A stretch of 64,000 nt of DNA from the NCBI GenBank assembly GCA_964564675.1, contig CAZMBI010000004.1, positions 1 through 64,000 on the forward strand, written 5' to 3'. The stretch comes from CAZMBI01 sp964564675. GTDB lineage: Bacteria; Pseudomonadota; Alphaproteobacteria; Rickettsiales; UBA3002. A program made the translations under genes and the position numbers. Positions within the stretch are counted from its first letter, which is position 1, and every line of letters begins with the position of its first letter. Positions 7,858 to 17,131 of the stretch are shown piece after piece. Below the pieces are notes generated by a model. The model was not told where the DNA came from, searched no databases, and was given only the letters and a program-made list of their open reading frames with translations.

Positions 7858-8652
7858 ATGGTGTCATCAACGTTTCCATCCATCTCCGCCGGCCACCTTT
7901 GTGTTCGCCTGGCGCAGGACGCATCCGAAATCACTGCTTCGCAACAACTTCGCTACCGTATTTTCTGCCGAGAGATGGGCGGCAGCGCCTCGCCCGAGAT
8001 TCAGGCGGCTGAGCGTGACTTCGACGCGTTCGATGAGGTGTGCGATCACTTGCTAGTGATCGATAACGAAAAACAGGGGGCGGCGGCGATCGTCGGCACG
8101 TATCGTCTGCTACGGCGTGAGCCGATGCAGCAAATGGGGCATTTTTACACGGAAAGCGAATATGATATCTCGGCGCTGCGGGATTACCCCGGCGAGCTGC
8201 TGGAATTGGGGCGCTCCTGTGTAGATGCCGCGTATCGCAACCGTGCGGTGATGACGCTGTTATGGCGCGGCATCGGCGCCTATGTCGCCTTGCACCAGAT
8301 CAAGCTGATGTTTGGCTGCGCCAGCTTCACCGGGGCCGATCCGGACCGGCACGCGCTGGCGTTATCCTATTTATATTATCACCATCTCGCCCCCGAATCG
8401 GTGCGCCTCAAAGCCCTGCCCGAGCATTATGTCACCATGGAGCGTATCGCACGCGAGGACGTGGATGCGCGTGCGGCGCTGCGCGAGATTCCGCCGCTGA
8501 TTAAAGGCTATTTGCGGCTTAACGGCGTGATCGGTGACGGTGCGGTTGTCGATGCCGCATATAATACCACCGATGTGGCCATTGTCGTGGAAACCGAAAA
8601 ATTAACGGATAAATACTTCCATCGCTACGGCCAGGCGGGTGAGGAATCATAG
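7858..8652 (+). CDS. olsB: L-ornithine N(alpha)-acyltransferase (OlsB-like, GNAT fold)
   Basis: Likely transfers a 3-hydroxyacyl chain from ACP to ornithine, giving lyso-ornithine lipid, the first step of ornithine-lipid synthesis. The 264-aa protein shows the family core: LRYRIFCREMGG near 35, an acidic FDEVCDHLLVID strand, IVGTYRLL near 80, and ELLELGRSCVDAAYRNRAVM near 120, followed by LMFGCASFTGADP. The partner OlsA-type acyltransferase follows 42 bp downstream, which strongly supports the call. It starts 8 bp after fur. Confidence 0.88.
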   Translation: MVSSTFPSISAGHLCVRLAQDASEITASQQLRYRIFCREMGGSASPEIQAAERDFDAFDEVCDHLLVIDNEKQGAAAIVGTYRLLRREPMQQMGHFYTESEYDISALRDYPGELLELGRSCVDAAYRNRAVMTLLWRGIGAYVALHQIKLMFGCASFTGADPDRHALALSYLYYHHLAPESVRLKALPEHYVTMERIAREDVDARAALREIPPLIKGYLRLNGVIGDGAVVDAAYNTTDVAIVVETEKLTDKYFHRYGQAGEES

Positions 8653-8694
8653 TCTGCCGGCAACCCGTTGATGACTTATCGTCGCTGATCGATT

Positions 8695-9450
8695 ATGCAT
8701 AATGCCATGCGAGCAGTGAGCCGATTCCTGATTATGGTCGTGTTCGTGCTGGCGGCGACCATTCCCGGCACGCTGCTTTATGTTGGCGCACCGGAGCGCT
8801 GGCGGCAGGCGTATGTGCGCTGGGTGTTTCGTTGCCTGTGCGCAATTATAGGCATGCGCGTGCGGGTGCATGGTCGGCTCGATACACACCGCCCGCTCCT
8901 GCTGGTCAGCAATCACACGAGCTATCTCGATATTTTCGCCCTCGGCGCCGCCGCGCCGCTCAGCTTTACCCCCAAAAACGACATCAAGGCCTGGCCGCTG
9001 GTCAATCTGTGCTGCGTGTTATCAGGCTGCGTATTCGTTGAACGTAAGCCGAGTAAATTGCCCGCCACACGGCAGGCGATTCACCGGGCGCTGCAAAACG
9101 GCCGTGTGATATGCCTGTTCCCCGAGGGCACCACTGATGACGGCCACCGGCTCAAACCGTTTAAAAGCAGCTTTTTAAGCCTCGCTGAGGCGGAACCCGG
9201 GCTTAAGGTGCAACCGGCCTCCCTGCGTTATACGCATCGCAACGGGCAGGCGCTGGATGCAGCGGGACGGCGCGCCATCGCCTGGATTGACGAGCTCGCC
9301 CTTATGCCGCATTTGATGCGGGTATTATCGGCGCGCCGCATTGATGTGTCGGTACGATTCCACGAACCGCTCACCCTGGCGCGCTTCGCCTCACGCAAGG
9401 AGCTGACGCAGGCCTGCGAGGCGGTTGTCAAACAGGACATAGAGGATTAG
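8695..9450 (+). CDS. olsA: 1-acyl-sn-glycerol-3-phosphate acyltransferase family (OlsA-like)
   Basis: A PlsC-family acyltransferase of 251 aa. It probably adds the second acyl chain to lyso-ornithine lipid. The catalytic NHTSYLD (HX4D) is near residue 73 and the substrate motif FPEGTTDDG near 142. An N-terminal membrane helix (residues 8-30) anchors it to the inner membrane. Pairing with the OlsB-like gene upstream favours OlsA over plain PlsC, but dual activity is possible. Confidence 0.85.
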   Translation: MHNAMRAVSRFLIMVVFVLAATIPGTLLYVGAPERWRQAYVRWVFRCLCAIIGMRVRVHGRLDTHRPLLLVSNHTSYLDIFALGAAAPLSFTPKNDIKAWPLVNLCCVLSGCVFVERKPSKLPATRQAIHRALQNGRVICLFPEGTTDDGHRLKPFKSSFLSLAEAEPGLKVQPASLRYTHRNGQALDAAGRRAIAWIDELALMPHLMRVLSARRIDVSVRFHEPLTLARFASRKELTQACEAVVKQDIED

Positions 9451-9479
9451 TCTCAACGGGCATTACAAAGGAAAGGCTT

Positions 9480-10037
9480 ATGCCGAAACTCGTCAATATT
9501 TTACCGCCTGAATACGACGTCGTGCTCGATCTGCGCTATGCCACGGCCAATAATTTCACCGGCGCGCCGGTTTATGCCGCCGCCAATTGCCTGTTGCATC
9601 CGGAAGCCGCAAAGAAGCTGCGTGAAGCAATCCGGCTGGCCGCCATTCAGGGGCTGCACCTCAAGCTGTTTGATGCTTACCGCCCGCCGGAGGCGCAGTG
9701 GGCATTGTGGCGTCATACGCCGGATCCGGAGTTTCTGGCGCATCCCGAGCGCGGTTCGCCGCATTCGCGCGGCGTGGCGGTGGATCTCACCCTGGTCGAT
9801 GGCGTCGGCAGCGAGCTGGATATGGGAACCGGATTCGATGCGTTTACACCGCGCTCGCATCACGGCAATGCCGAGATCAGCGCGGCGGCGCAGCGTAATC
9901 GGTTTTTGCTGATGGGCATTATGATCACCGCCGGTTGGGATTTCTTTCGCAATGAATGGTGGCACTATCAGCTTTTTAACAGCCGCGATTATCCGTTAAT
10001 TCCCGATGCCGAATGCGGCGCGCCTTTGATGGAGTGA
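9480..10037 (+). CDS. D-alanyl-D-alanine dipeptidase (VanX/DdpX family, M15D)
   Basis: A zinc peptidase of 185 aa expected to hydrolyse D-Ala-D-Ala. Zinc ligands are visible in SPHSRGVAVDLTL (SxHxxGxAxD) near residue 97 and EWWHYQ near 160 (catalytic Glu and third-ligand His). DAYRPPEAQ near 62 holds the conserved Arg. No signal peptide, so a cytoplasmic role in wall recycling or D-Ala-D-Ala catabolism is likely. No other vancomycin-resistance gene is nearby. A ribosome site AAAGGAAAGG lies just upstream. Confidence 0.93.
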   Translation: MPKLVNILPPEYDVVLDLRYATANNFTGAPVYAAANCLLHPEAAKKLREAIRLAAIQGLHLKLFDAYRPPEAQWALWRHTPDPEFLAHPERGSPHSRGVAVDLTLVDGVGSELDMGTGFDAFTPRSHHGNAEISAAAQRNRFLLMGIMITAGWDFFRNEWWHYQLFNSRDYPLIPDAECGAPLME

Positions 10038-10067
10038 AGCCGTCACCAATCCAGTTGCCCATACAAA

Positions 10068-10100
10068 CAAAAAGGCCTCTCCGGGGAGAGGCCTTTTTTG
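10068..10100. terminator. Bidirectional rho-independent terminator
   Basis: AGGCCTCTCC/GGAGAGGCCT forms a long perfect stem, with an A run before and a T run after. It closes the plus-strand fur-to-dipeptidase group and serves the convergent gene ending at 10136. Confidence 0.93.
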
Positions 10101-10135
10101 CTGGGATGGGAGATTTCAAATTATCGAAACGCGGG

Positions 10136-10405
10136 TTATTCGTCAAGGCTTTCTTCGATTTTTTCTTCTTTTGTTTTGCGTGCGCGTTTGTCTTGTTGTT
10201 TGACCTTGGCAAGTTTGCCTTTTTCGGCATCCCAGCTGTATTGATAGACGATGGTTTTAGTGCCAGTGGTCACGATATCGCCATTTGCCAGCTGCAACAC
10301 ATCAAACCCCTTTTGCAAGGCTTCATTGATTAGCGCGGAGGACTGGCGCAGATAGTCCGGATCACTCATCAATTCGGCTAAATCGGATTCGTTTTCGGAG
10401 TCCAT
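10136..10405 (-). CDS. Small charged hypothetical protein
   Basis: An 89-aa cytosolic protein. Residues 10-60 look folded (AELMSDPDYLRQSSALINEALQ, then DVLQLANGDIVTTGTKTIVYQYSWD). The tail from about 65 is very rich in Lys/Glu and probably disordered. It resembles short conserved proteins of alphaproteobacteria, but I cannot name the family. It stands alone between a terminator and the flagellar block. Confidence 0.7.
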   Translation of the reverse strand: MDSENESDLAELMSDPDYLRQSSALINEALQKGFDVLQLANGDIVTTGTKTIVYQYSWDAEKGKLAKVKQQDKRARKTKEEKIEESLDE

Positions 10406-10715
10406 GGTCGCGATTTCCTTTGTCGTTACCGGTACACTGTCTATAGCGGGCCAACGGATCCTGATCTATCCCGTTTTTCTGCTGACTTCAACTACCAGCG
10501 ATACCTTAGTTAGTCTGGCAAAACAATGAATTTTTGCCGTGTTTTTTCAATCTGCATGTCATCAAACGGTATTGATTCGACCAATTGTTGATGAAACAAA
10601 ACCGCTTACTAATGATGCCTTAACACAGTATTCGATGATAACAAGCCTATTTTGCAGCGCATCGCAATATTTCACATCACTGTCATATTAGTCGGTATCC
10701 ATGCAGCGCGCGGCG
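10406..10715. other. AT-rich intergenic region
   Basis: About 310 bp without an open frame worth calling. Base composition is clearly more AT-rich than its surroundings. It should hold the promoter of the minus-strand gene at 10405. I looked for a sigma-54 GG-N10-GC pair and for RNA-gene structure and found neither. Confidence 0.5.
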
Positions 10716-10752
10716 AAAAAAAACCCGGCTCCACCATCATGATGGAACCGGG
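10716..10752 (-). terminator. Terminator after flgE
   Basis: On the minus strand GCCCGGTTCCATCATGATGG pairs with the following CCACC...CCGGGT arm through a near-perfect stem, then eight T. It ends the flagellar transcript 46 bp past the flgE stop. Confidence 0.92.
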
Positions 10753-10797
10753 CCTTTCAAGGAGCTAGACGACGTAACCCGTCCGAATCGGACGCGG

Positions 10798-13749
10798 TTA
10801 TATCCGGTTAAGCTCTTCCAGCAGCTCATCGGTCACGCTGACGACCCGCGTATTCGACTGATAGGAACGCTGCGCCACGATCATATCGGTCAGCTGCTCG
10901 GAGAGCTCCACATTTGACTGTTCCAGCGACGCGCCGACGACGTCACCCACACCATTGGTGCCGGCTTCCCGCAGGTTCACGGTGCCGGAGTCCCGCGTCT
11001 CCGAGAAGACGTTGCCGCTGATGGCGCGCAAGCCGTTGGGATTAGTGAACTCAGCAATCGGCAGTTTATACAGGCTCTGGGTTTCGCCATTGGTATAACT
11101 CGCGATCACAAAGCCGTCTTCATCGATGGACACACTAACCAGCTCACCGACGGGCGCCCCATTCTGGTTGGCGAAGCGGACATTGTAATCGGCATCAAAC
11201 TGGCTGAGCCCGTCGGTATCGCCGATCTGGTCCACATCCGGCGTACCGAACGGGAAGCCCGCCGTTCCCCAGTCCAGAGTGACCTCACTGGGCTCGGCGC
11301 CGTTGGTCCAGACGATATCGATGGGCTGATTGAGGCCGGCACTGACACTGCGCAAGCTGCCATCACCATTAAAATTGATGGTGCCCACGGCAATCTGGCC
11401 ATCCGGTAACGGCGAGCTCACTTCGTCCGGCGGAATGGCATGGACTTCAACCGCCCACTCATTCTGATCGATTTTGATGAAGCTGTAGCGGATGTCATGC
11501 CCGGCACCGAGCCCATCGAAAATCCGCACATTTCGGCTAAATTGCGCCGTAATGTCTCCGGAAGCCATATTACCGCCGGGCGGGCCGCCGGCCGCATTAT
11601 AGGCCGGGCCTAATACGCCGGTATTCTGGGGCCCGGCCGTCGGATAGTTCAGCGCCGTGGTCGAGGTGCTCAACGGGTCGACCAGGCCGAGTTCGGCGAT
11701 CAGCGAGCCCTGGTTGCCTTCACCGACCAGCGACACGGTTCCGGTATCGTCACCGGCGATAGTACCGCCGCCCAGTGCAGCATCGGCGGCCGAGATATAT
11801 TGTCCGGGAATGGTAAATTCGACGATGTTACCGCCCGGCAGACCGGTCACTTCCCAGCCGCTAAAGCTGTTCGCGCCGTCGCTCGCCAAACCGGGCGTAT
11901 TCGGTAAAAAGCCGGTGAGCACGGTCGGGTCCGTGGTCAGGTTCTGAATATTGATCCGGCTGCCGAGTTGATAGCCCAGCGTCAGCGGGTCAACACCCAG
12001 ATCCAAGCTGACCGTTAAGTCCGTCCCGGCTGTTGGAGCCGGCACCGTTAACCCGGCCCCGCCGGAAGGAATGACGCTCGGCGCCGGTCCGACATCACGG
12101 AACTGAATCGTATCGAGCGGATCGTCAACGTTTAACTCCATGGAGGCCTGCGATAGCGGGTTATCCACCCGCGCGCTGACCCCTTCATCCGCATCAACCA
12201 GCGCTTCCAGGCCATTAAGATTGCTGAAACGGCGACTGCCAGCCGTGATGTCCTGCAGATCCAGTTCAGTGATCCAGTCAATGCCCACCTGCGTGCTTGA
12301 AAATGCCGTGGTGTTGGGGTCGCTGCCATTGGTGAAAGTAATCCCTTCATTGGCGTCTTCAGCGCCGACCGCCAGGCGGCCATTGGCGATGCGCGCGGTT
12401 AAGCCAACCACCTCGTCAATCGCCTGAGCCAGCGTGGTCAGGTTGTTAAACTCTCCGGCTAGCACATTGGGTGAGTCGCTGTAAGTGAACGTATGGGTGT
12501 CGCCGCTGGTGCGCGTAATGGTAAAGCTGAGCGCAGCTGTGGTAAAGCGGCTGGTGCCGCCTTGCACCTGGCCGAAAAAGGCCTCGTTTTCGTTGGTGGC
12601 ATCGAAAATATTACCGGCAAAAGGATCGAACAGGACCTGCGAGGGCGTACCCGGGTTGGCGATATCAAGCGCACCACCCGTGCTGTTAGCTACCCCCGTT
12701 GGGTAAAAGATACGGATGGTATCTTGATCCTGAATATTCGACGCATTCAGCGTGTAGTTGATGTTGGGATCGACCACGCCGGCCGGACCGCCGCCATCCG
12801 GATCGAACGTATCAAACCCGGTCAGCGTAACCTGATTGCCTTCGACCAGACCGTGGTTGGTAATGGTCAGATCAAAAAAGTTGTCGCCGTTGGCAATCGA
12901 GGCATCGGCCGCAGCAGCCGGCTGATATAACCGCGTATTGTCGGTAAATCCGTCACCGACATTGCCGGATGTGACTTCGCGACCCAGCGTAAAGCCACCA
13001 TATTCATATTCATAATTCAGGCCGTTACCGGTCAGCACCTCAAATCGGTCCCCGCGCATCAAGTCATTGACGTTACCCAGCCCACCGGTGGTGGAAATCT
13101 CATCCGGCGCAATAATGCCATCACCGGACAGGCCGAAATTGACGCTGTTAGTGTCGGTGAAATCAATCGTGCCCGCCTGCCCCGGGAAAATCGATTGCCC
13201 GGCATCCAGATTGGCCCCCAGCTGCACTTCCGTCGTCGCTTGGGCGATGCCGCTTGCCACCTCAATATTAACCGTCTCCAGCGAGTCCAAATTGGCGGCG
13301 GCGACCTGGTTCAGGTTACCCGGCTCGCCTGGCAACCGCCCTTCGCGATCCAGCGGCCAGGCCTGCAGATAAAACCCCTGGGAATTGACAAAATTACCCA
13401 GCGAATCTTGCCGGAACGAGCCCGCGCGCGTGTAAAGTGGCTGGCCGCCCCCATCAATCTCCGCGTTGACGGTAAAAAATCCGGCGCCGGAAATGGCGAT
13501 ATCGGTCGGCGTTTCTGTGGACAGCAGCAGCCCCTGACTGTCGACATTCATACGGCTTTCGCCTCGCACCCCGCCTGTTTGGTAGGATACTGTTGTCGTG
13601 GAGTTGACCACGAGCGTTTCGAACAGCGCCTCACTTTCTTTGTAGCCGACGGTGTTCACGTTGGCGATATTATCGGAGATGACCCCAATCTTGGAGCTTT
13701 GCGCTTTTAACCCCGAAACGCCCCCAAATAACGCACCATATATACTCAT
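10798..13749 (-). CDS. flgE: Flagellar hook protein FlgE (very long)
   Basis: The subunit of the hook, assembled outside the cell after type III export. The conserved N-terminus (MSIYGALFGGVSGL, SDNIANVNTVGYKE near 30) and C-terminus (LSEQLTDMIVAQRSYQSNTRVVSVTDELLEEL) form the D0/D1 core. At 983 aa it is more than twice the usual 400-450, the extra length being a large acidic Gly/Asp/Thr-rich middle. Residues about 290-350 contain a DLTITNHGLVEGNQVTLTGF segment similar to one in FlgK here. A strong AAAGGAG site precedes the ATG. Last gene of the flagellar block. Confidence 0.96.
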   Translation of the reverse strand: MSIYGALFGGVSGLKAQSSKIGVISDNIANVNTVGYKESEALFETLVVNSTTTVSYQTGGVRGESRMNVDSQGLLLSTETPTDIAISGAGFFTVNAEIDGGGQPLYTRAGSFRQDSLGNFVNSQGFYLQAWPLDREGRLPGEPGNLNQVAAANLDSLETVNIEVASGIAQATTEVQLGANLDAGQSIFPGQAGTIDFTDTNSVNFGLSGDGIIAPDEISTTGGLGNVNDLMRGDRFEVLTGNGLNYEYEYGGFTLGREVTSGNVGDGFTDNTRLYQPAAAADASIANGDNFFDLTITNHGLVEGNQVTLTGFDTFDPDGGGPAGVVDPNINYTLNASNIQDQDTIRIFYPTGVANSTGGALDIANPGTPSQVLFDPFAGNIFDATNENEAFFGQVQGGTSRFTTAALSFTITRTSGDTHTFTYSDSPNVLAGEFNNLTTLAQAIDEVVGLTARIANGRLAVGAEDANEGITFTNGSDPNTTAFSSTQVGIDWITELDLQDITAGSRRFSNLNGLEALVDADEGVSARVDNPLSQASMELNVDDPLDTIQFRDVGPAPSVIPSGGAGLTVPAPTAGTDLTVSLDLGVDPLTLGYQLGSRINIQNLTTDPTVLTGFLPNTPGLASDGANSFSGWEVTGLPGGNIVEFTIPGQYISAADAALGGGTIAGDDTGTVSLVGEGNQGSLIAELGLVDPLSTSTTALNYPTAGPQNTGVLGPAYNAAGGPPGGNMASGDITAQFSRNVRIFDGLGAGHDIRYSFIKIDQNEWAVEVHAIPPDEVSSPLPDGQIAVGTINFNGDGSLRSVSAGLNQPIDIVWTNGAEPSEVTLDWGTAGFPFGTPDVDQIGDTDGLSQFDADYNVRFANQNGAPVGELVSVSIDEDGFVIASYTNGETQSLYKLPIAEFTNPNGLRAISGNVFSETRDSGTVNLREAGTNGVGDVVGASLEQSNVELSEQLTDMIVAQRSYQSNTRVVSVTDELLEELNRI

Positions 13750-13806
13750 AACGACTCTCCTTTGGTAACCTGACTGTTTATCCCGTTATTCTATTGCACA
13801 AGGCGA

Positions 13807-14595
13807 TTAACCCTCATTTGGCTGTTGCGACGGATCATCTCCATCCAAATCGGCCGACGTATCGCCTCCGCCGCCATCAACCGGTGGGGTGCCGCCATTA
13901 CCCTGGAACTGAACAGGCACGCGAATACTGTCCACATCGGAAAGCTTCACATCCGTGCCGGCCACCTGCAGCACCACCTCTTCACCGCTTAAGCGGGCGC
14001 TGCTGACCACGCCAGTGGTAAAGGTGTTTGATTCAACGGTCTGCCCGGTGGCGGTCTCGGCCACGACATTCAGGAAATAGGTGCCTTCCGGCTCCTGTGC
14101 GCTGTTAAAGCTGTTGACGCCATCCCACACCAGACGGTTTTTACCCGCAGAGGTCGGACCGCTGCCGCTGAACACGGCCCGGCCCGCACCATCGGAGATC
14201 ACGATGTTGACACTGTCGGCGGGCGTGTCGAGTTCATAAGCAAACGAGGCAAACCCGTTGGAAAGCTGGCCGGCATTGCCTTTGGCGTCTACCGCCTGGC
14301 CGATATATTCCACCGCCGAGTTCAGCTGATTGCTTTTTTGCGCCGCGATCAGCTCTTCCAGATTCTGGTTGGTTGCCACCGATTGTTCGGCGATGCTGAA
14401 CTGCACCAGCTGATTGGTAAATTCATTGGTATCAAGCGGCTCGGTCGGATCCTGATTTTCCAGCTGCGTGGTCAGCAGCAGCAGGAAATTGTCAAAATCC
14501 TCGGCCAGCTTCTGCTCCCCGATTTCCGACTTGGAGGGGTTTTCATTCTGCTTGATCAGATCAAGTTGCGTTTCGGCTGTGCTGGGAACTTCCAT
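13807..14595 (-). CDS. flgD: Hook-capping scaffold protein FlgD
   Basis: Caps the growing hook so that FlgE can polymerise. The 262-aa protein has the FlgD N-terminal motif FDNFLLLLTTQLENQDPTEPLDTNEFTNQL near 35-65 and AEQSVATNQNLEELIAAQ. A FlgD Ig-like/tudor part follows (about 115-215; NRLVWDGVNSFNSAQEPEGTYFLNV). The C-terminus is Gly/Asp-rich and disordered. It sits 57 bp before flgE and 17 bp after fliK. Confidence 0.95.
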   Translation of the reverse strand: MEVPSTAETQLDLIKQNENPSKSEIGEQKLAEDFDNFLLLLTTQLENQDPTEPLDTNEFTNQLVQFSIAEQSVATNQNLEELIAAQKSNQLNSAVEYIGQAVDAKGNAGQLSNGFASFAYELDTPADSVNIVISDGAGRAVFSGSGPTSAGKNRLVWDGVNSFNSAQEPEGTYFLNVVAETATGQTVESNTFTTGVVSSARLSGEEVVLQVAGTDVKLSDVDSIRVPVQFQGNGGTPPVDGGGGDTSADLDGDDPSQQPNEG

Positions 14596-14612
14596 AACTG
14601 CTATCCTTTTGT

Positions 14613-16349
14613 TTAGACTCTGATGTCGACGCCGTCGCTTAAGGTAATCGTGTAGCGTCCCGTTAGCGGATCAATCACCGCGTCCGTCTCGGCTGACAGG
14701 CCGGTCGGTCCGCCTATTGCCTGATCGGCATGCGCTTCCCGCTCGCTGTGCTCATCCTGACCGTCTGATTGCTGATTCAAGGTGAACTCCATGTCCGAAC
14801 TGTCCGCATCTATACCCGCTTCCTGCAAAGCCCGTTCCAACTGCCGGGCATCGCGCTGCAACAAGTCCAGCGTATCGCGGTTATCGGCGGAGAAAATCAC
14901 CTGATTGCGCCCATCCACGTTCAATTCGATGCGTACATCGACCCGACCCAGATCCGGCGGATCGAGCTGAATGGTGACACGGTCCATCCCCGGCCTGAAG
15001 GCCTGACGGATCGTCACCTGCACCTGCTCACTGGCGGCATTTTTTGCCTCTGCCCCGGTGGCGTTAGATTTCACCAAATACAGCGGATGATCCTGGCTGT
15101 GTTGCGCCGAGGCGGAATGCGCCGCCGATGTCGAACCTGAAACGGTCAACTGCCAGCCATCCGCCGACTGCCCGTCTGGCCTCAGCGCCGCATCCAGCAT
15201 ACCCGGGGCTTGCGACGCCAGCGGGTTTAACAGCGGCGACGGCGCGGCCGCCATAAATGTCTGCGATGTCAGCTGAAACACGGTGGGGCCGCCGGCGCTT
15301 CCCGGCCCGTTATCCGCTGAAAACGGCGATACGGCGCCACTTGACGCCGCCGCATTAGCTTGTGGCGTGGCCGTGCCCTGTTGCATCTGACTGACCAGCC
15401 GCTCGACCCAGCCATCCAGATCAGCCGGCAACTCGGGCGCGTCGCCGCCGGCTAGCTGGGCCAGCATCTGCTGAAACGCCGGGCTGGCGGGGCCGGCAGA
15501 ACTGTTAGGGCCGGAGGAATCGGCTTGACCGGCCAGCAGCATCATGGCCTCGCCACCAGCTGTGGCGGCAGGGTGAAAGCCGGCGACATAGCCGGAGGTG
15601 GTCACAAGCTGCGTGAGCGTCAGCCCATAAAGCGGCAATCCACTATGCTCGATATCCGGACCATCTACAGGGGCACGTGCATCAGCGGAAGCATCATTTA
15701 TACGGGAAAAAAACTGCCCGCCGCCAGCCGGCAGGCCTGTTACCATCGCGCCGGATAAACCTTCCGACGACACGGCGGCATCCGTAACCGGCTGCATCTG
15801 CGCCGCCGCCAACACTGCATATACCGTACTTGAGACGGCTTCAGCAGACAACGGGGCCGTCATTGGCTCCGCCCCAACAGGCTGAGCGGTTTGCTTCGCT
15901 TGTGCCATTTGCGCCGTCAATGCCGGACTGGTCTGCATGGTCTGAAAATATAGTGCCGGCATGACCGCCGCCCCCTGATCCGAAGCGAATGCAGCGACCC
16001 GGCCCGCCGCGGCCGACGGCGTCAGTTGCGATAGATGCGATGTGAGTGCGGCGCGTTCCGCCTCGCTCAGATTGAATGTGGGGGCACCCTGCAATGGCGA
16101 CAATGCCCCGCTTTGCTGCACCATACTTTGCAGCGCGTTACCCGCCACTTTATGTTGCGACAACTGTAATGCGGGCGAACCGCCCGCTCCCTCACTGTTT
16201 GCGCCGCCCTGCAACAGGGTAACGGCCGCAGCCAAAACCGGGGCAAAGGGCTGTTCGGGGGCCGGCCTATTCGCCTGATTAGCCAAATTACCGGCTACCG
16301 GCGACGACGCCTCTTTGGGCGCAAGCAAAGACAGAACGGATGACGGCAT
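14613..16349 (-). CDS. fliK: Flagellar hook-length control protein FliK
   Basis: A secreted ruler that measures hook length and switches export specificity. It has 578 aa: a long, low-complexity Ala/Gln/Ser/Pro N-terminal part and a folded C-terminal Flg_hook domain near 440-540 (PGMDRVTIQLDPPDLGRVDVRIELNVDGRNQVIFSADN). The LDPPDLGRVDV core is diagnostic. The hook protein here is exceptionally large, so ruler length and subunit size can be compared. Confidence 0.93.
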   Translation of the reverse strand: MPSSVLSLLAPKEASSPVAGNLANQANRPAPEQPFAPVLAAAVTLLQGGANSEGAGGSPALQLSQHKVAGNALQSMVQQSGALSPLQGAPTFNLSEAERAALTSHLSQLTPSAAAGRVAAFASDQGAAVMPALYFQTMQTSPALTAQMAQAKQTAQPVGAEPMTAPLSAEAVSSTVYAVLAAAQMQPVTDAAVSSEGLSGAMVTGLPAGGGQFFSRINDASADARAPVDGPDIEHSGLPLYGLTLTQLVTTSGYVAGFHPAATAGGEAMMLLAGQADSSGPNSSAGPASPAFQQMLAQLAGGDAPELPADLDGWVERLVSQMQQGTATPQANAAASSGAVSPFSADNGPGSAGGPTVFQLTSQTFMAAAPSPLLNPLASQAPGMLDAALRPDGQSADGWQLTVSGSTSAAHSASAQHSQDHPLYLVKSNATGAEAKNAASEQVQVTIRQAFRPGMDRVTIQLDPPDLGRVDVRIELNVDGRNQVIFSADNRDTLDLLQRDARQLERALQEAGIDADSSDMEFTLNQQSDGQDEHSEREAHADQAIGGPTGLSAETDAVIDPLTGRYTITLSDGVDIRV

Positions 16350-16523
16350 GGGTTATCGCTTCATAATAATCGCTACTATGGCAAAGTAGCAATTCGCATG
16401 CCAACTTAAAGCCGGCGCCACACGCCGCCGCTTCGGGAGCGCGGCCGAGCGTTTGCAGCACCAGGCGGCCGGGCGGGGCTGGGGCATAATGTTGATATAA
16501 AACGTGGCAACAGAAAGGCCGAA

Positions 16524-17099
16524 TTACGCAGAAAATCCAAAAGCCTGACCGGCTATGCCGAGTGATAACGGAGCGGTGGCATGGCTGGTGGTAGGCGGTT
16601 GCGAGCCAGCCCCCTGAGCGGATACCGGCTGGGTAGCCTGATCTTCGTCAGCGCGCACCGCGTACGCTGTGGCTTCTTCTGATGCATCCCCCTGATCGAC
16701 CGGCGCGCTGGGTGTTACCACCCCATCGTCACCGACGGCCCCGACATCAATACGGTGCCACAATTCGCGCCATTGTTTGATTTCCTGTATGAGGGCATCA
16801 CACGCGACGATATCGCCGGTACGGTGCAGCTTCGCCACCTGGGATTCCAGATAGGCATACATGTCAAACAGCATGGAGGCGGTTTGCCGGCCCTGATCAA
16901 AATCGAGGCTCATCTGCAGCCCGGCAAGTATTTCCGAAGCACGTACGAGCTTGTTAAACCGCAATTCCACCTGCTGGTTGGCCATTGCCTCGCGGGCATG
17001 GTTTAGCTGCCGGATAATTTCGTCATACAGCATGACCACTTGGCGGGTCTTGGGTACGGTATAATTGGCGCTGCTATAGGCTTGATACGGGTTTTTCAT
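16524..17099 (-). CDS. fliS: Flagellin export chaperone FliS
   Basis: Binds flagellin in the cytoplasm and prevents premature polymerisation. Residues 1-120 match the family: NPYQAYSSANYTVPKTRQVVMLYDEIIRQLNHA and SLDFDQGRQTASMLFDMYAYLESQVAKLHRTGD. The 191-aa length exceeds the usual 125-145 because of a Gln/Thr/Ala/Pro-rich tail of about 65 residues. It follows fliD by 33 bp. Confidence 0.95.
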   Translation of the reverse strand: MKNPYQAYSSANYTVPKTRQVVMLYDEIIRQLNHAREAMANQQVELRFNKLVRASEILAGLQMSLDFDQGRQTASMLFDMYAYLESQVAKLHRTGDIVACDALIQEIKQWRELWHRIDVGAVGDDGVVTPSAPVDQGDASEEATAYAVRADEDQATQPVSAQGAGSQPPTTSHATAPLSLGIAGQAFGFSA

Positions 17100-17131
17100 C
17101 GGTCTGCCATCCTTGTTCGTTAAACGGTATA